Of a stretch of DNA of 64,000 nucleotides, positions 20,581-29,206 are shown piece after piece. The DNA lies in NCBI GenBank assembly GCA_949775045.1, contig OX459102.1, positions 14,864,772 to 14,928,771 on the forward strand, read 5' to 3'. The translations under genes and the position numbers were made by a program. Each line of letters starts with the position of its first letter. Position 1 is the first letter of the stretch. The stretch comes from Metridium senile. Its lineage: Eukaryota; Cnidaria; Anthozoa; Actiniaria; Metridiidae. The notes under the pieces are model-generated. The model worked only from the letters and a program-made list of their open reading frames with translations. It was not told where the DNA came from and made no database searches.

Positions 20581-22780
20581 AGTGTCCTAGCAAGTAGAAT
20601 GATGAAATGAGACTTATGCATATGTATTGGGATAACTGTGGTGTCCTAGTTAGTGTCCTAGCAAGTAGAATGATGAAGTGAGACTTATGCATATGTATTG
20701 GGATAACTGTGGTGTCCTAGTGTCCTAGTGTCCTAGCGTCCTAGCGTCCTAGCAAGTAGAATGATGAAGTGAGACTTATGCATATGTATTGGGATAACTG
20801 TGGTGTCCTAGTGTCCTAGCAAGTAGAATGATGAAGTGAGACTTATGTATGTATTGGGATAACTGTGGTGTCCTAGTGTCCTAGTGTCCTAGCAAGTAGA
20901 ATGATGAAGTGAGACTTATGCATATGTATTGGGATAACTGTGGTGTCCTAGTGTCCTAGTGTCCTAGTGTCCTAGTGTCCTAGTGTCCTAGTGTCCTAGC
21001 AAGTAGAATGATGAAGTGAGACTTATGCATATGTATTGGGATAACTGTGGTGTCCTAGTGTCCTAGCAAGTAGAATGATGAAGTGAGACTTATGCATATG
21101 TATTGGGATAACTGTGGTGTCCTAGTGTCCTAGCTAGTGTCCTAGCAAGTAGAATGATGAAGTGAGACTTATGTATGTATTGGGATAACTGTGGTGTCCT
21201 AGTGTCCTAGCAAGTAGAATGATGAAGTGAGACTTATGCATATGTATTGGGATAACTGTGGTGTCCTAGTGTCCTAGTGTCCTAGTGTCCTAGTGTCCTA
21301 GTGTCCTAGTGTCCTAGCTAGTGTCCTAGCAAGTAGAATGATGAAGTGAGACTTATGTATGTATTGGGATAACTGTGGTGTCCTAGTGTCCTAGCAAGTA
21401 GAATGATGAAGTGAGACTTATGCATATGTATTGGGATAACTGTGGTGTCCTAGTGTCCTAGCAAGTAGAATGATGAAGTGAGACTTATGCATATGTATTG
21501 GGATAACTGTGGTGTCCTAGTGTCCTAGCTAGTGTCCTAGCAAGTAGAATGATGAAGTGAGACTTATGTATGTATTGGGATAACTGTGGTGTCCTAGTGT
21601 CCTAGCAAGTAGAATGATGAAGTGAGACTTATGCATATGTATTGGGATAACTGTGGTGTCCTAGTGTCCTAGTGTCCTAGCAAGTAGAATGATGAAGTGA
21701 GACTTATGCATATGTATTGGGATAACTGTGGTGTCCTAGTGTCCTAGTGTCCTAGTGTCCTAGTGTCCTAGTGTCCTAGCTAGTGTCCTAGCAAGTAGAA
21801 TGATGAAGTGAGACTTATGTATGTATTGGGATAACTGTGGTGTCCTAGTGTCCTAGCAAGTAGAATGATGAAGTGAGACTTATGCATATGTATTGGGATA
21901 ACTGTGGTGTCCTAGTGTCCTAGCAAGTAGAATGATGAAGTGAGACTTATGCATATGTATTGGGATAACTGTGGTGTCCTAGTGTCCTAGCAAGTAGAAT
22001 GATGAAGTGAGACTTATGCATATGTATTGGGATAACTGTGGTGTCCTAGTGTCCTAGCTAGTGTCCTAGCAAGTAGAATGATGAAGTGAGACTTATGTAT
22101 GTATTGGGATAACTGTGGTGTCCTAGTGTCCTAGCAAGTAGAATGATGAAGTGAGACTTATGCATATGTATTGGGATAACTGTGGTGTCCTAGTGTCCTA
22201 GTGTCCTAGTGTCCTAGTGTCCTAGCAAGTAGAATGATGAAGTGAGACTTATGCATATGTATTGGGATAACTGTGTTGTCCTAGTGTCCTAGTGTCCTAG
22301 TGTCCTAGCAAGTAGAATGATGAAGTGAGACTTATGTATGTATTGGGATAACTGTGTTGTCCTAGTGTCCTAGTGTCCTAGTGTCCTAGTGTCCTAGTGT
22401 CCTAGCAAGTAGAATTATGAAGTGAGACTTATGCATATGTATTGGGATAACTGTGGTGTCCTAGTGTCCTAGTGTCCTAGCAAGTAGAATGATGAAGTGA
22501 GACTTATGCATATGTATTGGGATAACTGTGTTGTCCTAGTGTCCTAGTGTCCTAGTGTCCTAGTGTCCTAGTGTCCTAGTGTCCTAGTGTCCTAGTGTCC
22601 TAGCGTCCTAGCAAGTAGAATGATGAAGTGAGACTTATGCATATGTATTGGGATAACTGTGTTGTCCTAGTGTCCTAGTGTCCTAGCAAGTAGAATGATA
22701 AAGTGAGACTTATGCATATGTATTGGGATAACTGTGTTGTCCTAGTGTCCTAGTGTCCTAGCAAGGAGAATGATCAAGTG
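20581..22780. repeat. Right minisatellite arm of the foldback element
   Basis: This is the reverse complement of the left arm's unit (GTCCTAGCAAGTAGAATGAT ... GGGATAACTGTGGTGTCCTA), repeated about 27 times. Some units lack the GCATAT hexamer and some carry a CTAGCTAGTG variant. It is about three times longer than the left arm. Confidence 0.95.
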
Positions 22781-22922
22781 AGACTTCAACTAAGTATCAT
22801 CTCTATTGAGTACATAGATATTGATATTGGGGCTTTGGTATTAAGTCTTGGTATTAAGTTAAGCCCTGGTATAAGTGACACGTAGTCAGGAAAATTCGGG
22901 AGATTTATATCAAGAAAGAACC

Positions 22923-23493
22923 TCTTGTTGTCAAACGTTGTCACTGTCTTACCTTAGTTCGTCTTTCCAATCGTTTAGTGACACACACTATCCCTTCAGT
23001 ATATCGCTGATAAGATCAACCAAGCTTCTTACTTTTTTAGCCGTCGAATCGAAATTTTTGCTTCTGGGAAAAACGACTACCAAGCCAACCGTAAATAAAT
23101 TGTCGAATTTGCATAGGTATGTGGATTTTGTCGAGTCCCAAATACATAAAGACAAGTCTGAATAAGTTTCATCACAGGCTCCCCAGACCTTTAAATGGTG
23201 AAGTAGAATTTGTTTGTAGAAAGCCTTTTCTGATATCTTGTAGTCTATAAATTTAATAATAAAAGTTCAGCTTAATAAAGTAAATATATTTTATTATTTG
23301 AATTTATCAATCAACCCGAACAAATATTCGAGACACAAAGAGTATCATGTGGTTTCCTGTGCATTCATTAGTTTCAAAAATTGTTCTGGTTGAGTAGTAG
23401 GAACATTTAGCTGTTATTTGTGAGCATTTAGTAATTTGGTTCAACTGCACTTATTCATTACACTTTAAAACTAGTTCATTTTAATACACAGAA
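22923..23493. repeat. 5'-flank block continued, right of the foldback insertion
   Basis: It resumes the 5'-flank homology (TGTCACTGTCTTACCTTAG, GGCTCCCCAGACC) exactly after the 8-bp duplication. Confidence 0.75.
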
Positions 23494-23628
23494 TAGAGTA
23501 CAAACATTACAAGTGTGCAACATAAATACCACTAAATACTGCTAATTCTATTGTTCTCTATTGTTTAATCAACACTATTTAGTGGTAAATAGTGCAAAGT
23601 ATTGCACACTTTTAGTGTTTGTACTCTA
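23494..23628. mobile_element. MITE-1 copy
   Basis: It has the same TIRs as 6521-6665, with a 7-10 base internal deletion (ATACTGCTAATTCTATTG). Confidence 0.85.
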
Positions 23629-23651
23629 ATGGAATTATTTACTATTTATAA

Positions 23652-24324
23652 TATACTGTACAGCATTACTCGATTCTGATTGGACGAGAGGAGTACAATT
23701 AAATCGTATATTAATTTATTGTACTCTGCAAATTACCAATAAAGTTTTTCAGTATATGTAATAAATAAAAAATGGCACGATCTTCTTTTACTCAGTGTTA
23801 GCCTCAATTGTGTGTAAAATATGCAGAAATTTAGATAAAACTCGTGAGATTTCGATATATTTTTATTGTCTTCTATGCTCACAAATCTCTTTCATTTGCA
23901 CGGACTGTTACTGAACAAAAGAATATATTACATGGTTTTGAGGCTAACACTGAGTAAAAGAGATCTCGAAACTGGAGTATTCGTAAATAATAGATACTCG
24001 TGACGTTTTGAATAGTATTAAATTGTTTAAATATGAAAGTATTATTAGTATGGGAAATCGCAAAAATACAATTCGTAATTAATTGATACGAGTGATTTTT
24101 GAAAGTTTCCAAAATTGGATGAGCCTTTTAGGCGAGTCCAATTTGATAACTTTCAAAACATCGATCACGAGTATCTATTAATTACAAATAATTTGTACGA
24201 AAAGATCGTGCGATTTTTTATTTATCATATTCTGAAAAACTAATTGGTACTCTGTAGAGTACAATTAACGATTTCAGTTGTACTCTCCTCGTCCAATCAG
24301 AATCGAGTAATTTTGTACAGTATA
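23652..24324. mobile_element. Foldback element FB-1, copy 2
   Basis: It has the same arms as 6664-7144 (TATACTGTACAGCATTACTC ...). The left arm is interrupted by the 176-bp insert at 23785-23960. Confidence 0.8.
23785..23960. mobile_element. MITE-3, 176 bp, nested in FB-1 copy 2
   Basis: The perfect TIR CTTTTACTCAGTGTTAGCCT extends to TCAA. It is absent from FB-1 copy 1 at about 6790, which serves as the empty site, although about 20 extra bases (AGATCTCGAAACTGGAG) sit on its right side. Confidence 0.8.
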
Positions 24325-24695
24325 TTATGTGTAATATAAAGATTATTTTTACAAAAAAAGAATGTCATTGAGATTCTCTAAAGTATAGAGTACGTTCTAA
24401 AGAACTGCAACATGTAGGACCTATTTGTAATGTAGAGGTTATTCATTTTACATAAAATGAATGGTAAAGTAACAGCTGTCATTTTACTACCAGTTCAAGT
24501 ATGTTTTATGATTTTATTCTTCAAATTTTTATAACCTCTTGTGAAGAGTGTAACAATTGACATTAATTAATTCACAAAACGATAGCTTGTTAGGTATAAT
24601 CAGATAATAAGGTCCCTCCTTGCTATGTATATAATCATTCATCTTATTATTATCAGACCGATTACAGTGAAAATGATATCATTGTCTTATGACTA

Positions 24696-24798
24696 GTACC
24701 CTGGGTGCCAGAGGAATTATTTTCTGATATTTTTCGACTCGCTTCGCTTCGCGCTCACTATAGTACCACAGAAAATAATTCCTCTGGCACGCAGGGTA
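24696..24798. repeat. Palindromic hairpin element, second copy
   Basis: It is identical in structure to 7513-7614 and was duplicated with its block. Confidence 0.8.
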
Positions 24799-25880
24799 TA
24801 TGACTAGCAAATTTCAATTTGATTTTGAGATCAGTCAATCGGTTTGGAGGTAAAACTAGTACAGTCATTGGTTAATTTGATATGAGCTCCAATTTCAAAA
24901 CGATTGCTGGATCAATATCAAGCCATAGTTAAACCTTGATTAACTATGATTTAACCCAAGATCAAATTGAAATTTGTTAGTCGCAATAAAAACAATTATC
25001 GCTGTATTAAAATAACACACCATTTTCCCCTCTGTGCGTTCCTGTTCATGGACATTTAGAAAACTGTCCTGAATGCTAGATTTATTTCTTAGTGGAATTT
25101 CTTTTTGCTTGTTTTGCGGGGTCATATGATAAAATGATCTTCACTGAGTTAGGTTTAGCCAGGCAGGAATATACTTGGCTCTTGGTTGTTTGTAGGTTAA
25201 ACATAACATTGAGTCAAATATTTTCCTGTTCAGCAGTCCCACTCAGTCAATAAGTACATGCACATAGCATAAATCAATAAAATTGCTAATGAATACCATA
25301 ATGATTATCATTATTACTGTTATCAGTCCCATCACCATGGTAAGAGTACAAACATTAAAAGCGTGAAACATAAATAAAAAAGCGTGAAACATAGTAGTAA
25401 ATGGTAATATTTTATGCTAATTCTATTGTTTTCTATTGTTAGTAGACGTCGTACTGTCTTACCTTAGTTTGTTTCCAATCGTGTAGTAACACACACTATT
25501 CCTTGTCTATCGATGATAAGATTTACCGAGGCAAACTTTCCAACTCTTAACATTCTTTTTAGCCATCTAATCGAGAGGATATCTAGTTAAAAATGCTCAG
25601 ACAAAGTTTTACTTCTCGGAATACATTTCAATCAGTATGTGTTGTGAACAACCGCTGGACAAGGCAGGCTCATCTCGAAAACCGGAAATAAGGAGTAAAA
25701 ATCACAGGCAGCCCAAGCAAGCAGCAATGTATTGGTGTCTAAAATATAAAATACTTGAAATTATAAATAATTGTTTTCCATGAATTTACTTTCGTGTATA
25801 AAACTTGAAGGTTTTATTGCATTTTAATTTGAAGTCATTTCGAGTTCTTTTATATATTCACCTGCATAACAATACAGATA

Positions 25881-26361
25881 CCTTATTCCACTTAATTTTC
25901 GCGTCACTTGATAAATTTCGCGATTTAAAAAAAATCGCAAAATCAAGTGACGCGAAAATAAACTGTGGCGAAAATTTGGAAGCGCGAAAATTAAGTGAGA
26001 ATGATAAAACCTTTTGATGAAATATGCAATCTATTCTGCTGCCCTTTTACCATTATAGTTAGTTTTTTTTGTAGAACTAAATTTAGTCTACACACAATTT
26101 TTTGTATTTTTATGAAACAATATTTATTGCACCGCTTTTGTGTTACAGTTTTGATGATTAAACCACATTTCATTTCAGACTTGTTTGTCTTGATTTCCTA
26201 TTTAATTTCACAGCCAAAGAACATTTGACATGCTTTCACGGCAGAATCGCGAAAATAAAGCGACTTAGGTTTTACGAAAATAGCGAAATCGCGAACATAA
26301 TATCGCTATCCAAAAATCGCGAAATTTTGGTGTCGCGAAAATTAAGTGGAATAAGCTAAGG
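25881..26361. mobile_element. Tc1/mariner-type MITE with TCGCGAAAATT motifs, TA target
   Basis: The TIRs are TTCCACTTAATTTTCGCG, preceded by CCTTA on the left and CCTTAGCTTA on the right. TA lies on both sides. The paralogous empty site at about 32550 reads ACAGATAGTAAGAACAGC. The interior holds many TCGCGA-type hexamers and no convincing coding frame. Confidence 0.8.
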
Positions 26362-26858
26362 TAGTAAGAACAGCTGCAGGGAGAAACTAGTTGGTTGGAT
26401 AAATTGGCCATGTACTATTACTGCGGTTTTCGGCTTTCTGTGAACTCAGACATTCCCACGGCTTATTGTGAAACACCTTTTTACCTGCCGTGATCAAAAC
26501 TAATTTAATAGTCGGTACCTTTTAAATCCTTGATTGACGGCAGCTAAAAACGTATTTCACAACAAGCCATTGAAATGTCTGAGTTTGCAGTAAGTCGAAA
26601 ACCACATTAATGAATTTGAGAAGTGAGCATACATGCCAAAAAATCAGGAGAATGGAAAAAGAAAGAGAGGTGACAATTGATGTACACAGGATAGTCAAAT
26701 GCTGACCCCCTCCCACCCACCCCCCCCAAAAAAAAACACTGATCCCAAGCTGATCTTGAGCTATAACACAACCTTTCCATATGCGAAATTCACTGTTTCA
26801 ATGATCGAAACTGGGAGATTTTAGGTAATAACAGGGAGATTATGATATCACTCATGTA

Positions 26859-27162
26859 TGAGGGTCCCCTACTCCACCTCACAAAATGCATTCACGTAAA
26901 ATAAATTGGTCATTTCACGAATCACATAAAATACTGAAATCTTTTTCACATTCACACAAAAATCAACGTAATGACGCTTCACGAATCATGTTGAAATTGT
27001 AATTGTTTTTTTCAGTTCACGAATCACGCATAAAGAAAAGATTGCATGGATTGTGGACGCTTAAAGTTTGAATCACGAATCACGGATAAAAAAAATGCTC
27101 ACGTTTCACGCAAAAATAAATAGGCCGATCACGATTCACGCAAAACGTATAGGGGACCCTCA
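26859..27162. mobile_element. MITE with TIR TGAGGGTCCCCTA and TCACGAATCACG repeats
   Basis: The ends are TGAGGGTCCCCTA and TAGGGGACCCTCA; TGTA (or ATGTA) flanks both sides. The interior repeats TCACGAATCACG-like motifs at least four times. The paralogous position near 33060 lacks the element. Confidence 0.8.
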
Positions 27163-27280
27163 TGTAGGAAAGTCTCACATGGGATGAAATGCATCAATAA
27201 CAAATAATTCAATAATAGATTATTAAGATATAATGAAAAACCTGACTGACTAATCAAACCTTAACATATTGCCCCAAAAA

Positions 27281-28194
27281 GGTTTGATCTCGTTATATCA
27301 GCCCAATTACAGTGTTAATCATTGCCTGACGACTAGCAAATTTCAATTGGATTTTGAGATCAGTCAATCAGTTTGAAGGCGGAGCTTGTATGTAAACTAG
27401 TACAGTCACATTGATTAATTTGATGTTATTAAGCTTAAATTTCAAACTGAGACAGATCAGAAAAATCTAAGATCAAATTGAAATCAATATCTAGAATTTG
27501 ATTGGTTAAGAGCATGCAAATTATTTTCAAAATCAGACAACCTACAGATAAGTGAAACATAATTGGCTATGATTGGCTAGCTAATTATTTTTTGCATATC
27601 TGCAGATTGTGCCTGCAATGCATTATTTGCCAAAATATTAATTTATTGTTCATGCACTTTTGTTGTTTTCTTGTTAAAAAAACTTGCTTTCAATGTGAAA
27701 GAACTTCCCTTCATTAATTTTCTCTAACACAATGTACAATAAAGTGTTGTGATGAGATTAATCAAGGTCTCTACAAGTGTAATCGTACTCCAGCCTCTGC
27801 TGATTACACTTACCTCGACCTTTATTATTCTGGATATCACAAAAACCTCATCCAATAAGTGTTTATAAATAACACACTATTTTCCCCTTTGTGCATTCCT
27901 GTTCATGGACATTTAGAAAACTGTCTTGCATGCTAAATTTATTTCTTAGTAGAATTTCTTTTTGCTTGTTTTGCGGGGTCATATGATAAAATGATCTTCA
28001 CTGAGTTAGGTTTAGCCAGGCAGGAATATACTTGGTTCTTGGTTGTTTGTAGGTTAAACATAACATTGAGTCAAATATTTTCCTGTTCAGCAGTCCCACT
28101 CAGTCAATAAGTACATAGCATAAATCAATAAAATGGCTAATGAATACCATAATGATTAATATCATTATTACGGTTATCAGTCCCACCACCATGG
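27281..28194. repeat. Intergenic block partly shared with 7620-8150
   Basis: It has related but diverged sequence (GATTTTGAGATCAGTCAATC; TTGCTTGTTTTGCGGGGTCA). No gene is seen. Confidence 0.55.
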
Positions 28195-28322
28195 TAAGAG
28201 TACAAACATTAAAAGCGTGAAACATAAATAGTACTAAATAGCCATATTTTATGCTAATTCTATTGTTTTCTATTGTTTAATTAGCACTATTTCAGTACTA
28301 CTAATTAGTACTACTTGTTTCA
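28195..28322. mobile_element. MITE-2 copy
   Basis: It is homologous to 8151-8282 but without the adjacent MITE-1, showing that MITE-1 at 8283 was inserted at the end of MITE-2 or lost here. Confidence 0.6.
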
Positions 28323-28436
28323 CAGGTATGATATTTGTACTGTGATATCATTAGTAAATAAGTAATAATAATCAAGTATCGAATACCAGGATAAACAATT
28401 AAACTGCTGTTAACAACGAGTGTCCTGAATAAAAAA

Positions 28437-28666
28437 CGAGAGCGAAAACACTATAACCATGAAACAAAATCAAATTGTTAGTGTGTAATAGTTCTTATTT
28501 AGCGACTTTTAGTCACTATAAAAGACAAGCAAAGTTGTAATGAGGTATTGTTTACTTTTGTACTTGATGTTTCTGGTTGAGTGATAATGACTAAATAGTC
28601 ACTAAATAAAAACTATTAGTTAGTAAATATTTTGTTTTTATTTCATGGTTCTAGTGTTTTCGCTCT
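28437..28666. mobile_element. MITE-4 (TIR AGAGCGAAAACACTA)
   Basis: The inverted ends are AGAGCGAAAACACTATAACC and AGAGCGAAAACACTAGAACC. It is absent from the paralogous position at about 8535, where the flank is continuous. Confidence 0.75.
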
Positions 28667-28964
28667 AATAATAATTTGTAAAATTGAATGATAAGTAAGT
28701 GCATTGTTTATTGAAACCCCTTGGAGTAAAGATTGAATGTCATTTTCAATAAGCTAGATTATCATTATAAGATTAATGTCAAGAGTCAGGACCCTAAATG
28801 GGACTTGAAAAATTGGGCATGGTACAAACTATTTTAATCCTTAAGAGATACTGGACACATACAAAAAAAGCTAATATAATTGAATACTCTATTAAAAGAT
28901 ACCAAATTACTGATTTTCACCCCTAAGAGAATATATGACCAGCAGACTCGTCCACACCCCCCCC

Positions 28965-29206
28965 CCCCCATGATAACTTTTATTATAATTATTCCCATCA
29001 TCATGTAATGTTAGTATCATAGATCATTATCATCACCTTTATTGTTATTAATATAGTTATCTTGATATTATTTATCAGCAGAATCGTCCCCACTCCCCCC
29101 CTCCATGATACCTTTTATTATAATTATTCCCATCATCATGTATTGTTAGTATCATAGATCATTATCACCACCTTTATTGTTATCAATATAGTTATCTTGA
29201 TATTAT
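28965..29206. repeat. Tandem duplication of about 125 bp at the 3' flank of the intact TPR-CHAT gene
   Basis: The segment TTTTATTATAATTATTCCCA ... GATATTATTTATC occurs twice in tandem. Copy A has it once (9060-9180). Confidence 0.85.
29173..29178 (-). promoter_or_regulatory. Candidate polyadenylation signal AATAAA (intact TPR-CHAT gene)
   Basis: AATAAA on the minus strand lies about 30 bases past the stop; the tandem duplication supplies further copies downstream. Confidence 0.4.

Larger units (their letters stand above)
19198..22922. mobile_element. 3.7-kb foldback transposon with minisatellite arms and 8-bp target duplication
   Basis: The element begins GGTTCTTTCTTGATATAAAT and ends with the exact inverse. 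The terminal inverted repeats (about 150 bp before the minisatellites) appear identical by eye. TCTTGTTG occurs at 19190-19197 and again at 22923-22930, an 8-bp target duplication. The interrupted flank reads through in the paralogous copies at about 5860-5885 and 15920-15950. Inside the TIRs are inverted minisatellite arms, and a central AT-rich core (about 20040-20580) with a nested MITE. No transposase frame exists, so it is non-autonomous. An 8-bp duplication is typical of hAT and P superfamilies; the foldback form recalls Drosophila FB and Galileo elements. Confidence 0.9.
25440..27280. repeat. Duplicated block homologous to 32150-33170
   Basis: It contains TAACACACACTATTCCTTG, GAACAACCGCTGGACAAGGC and the ATCCAAGCTGATC-type stretches of the 5' flank of the intact TPR-CHAT gene. 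Two MITEs are inserted (25881-26361 and 26859-27162); both sites are empty in the 32-33 kb copy. No gene remains. Confidence 0.7.

Noticed and set aside
19346..22780. Regularly spaced repeats resembling a CRISPR array
   Set aside because: Spacers are themselves repeats of one 10-mer, the arrays are inverted copies within a transposon-like element, and the context is a eukaryotic genome.
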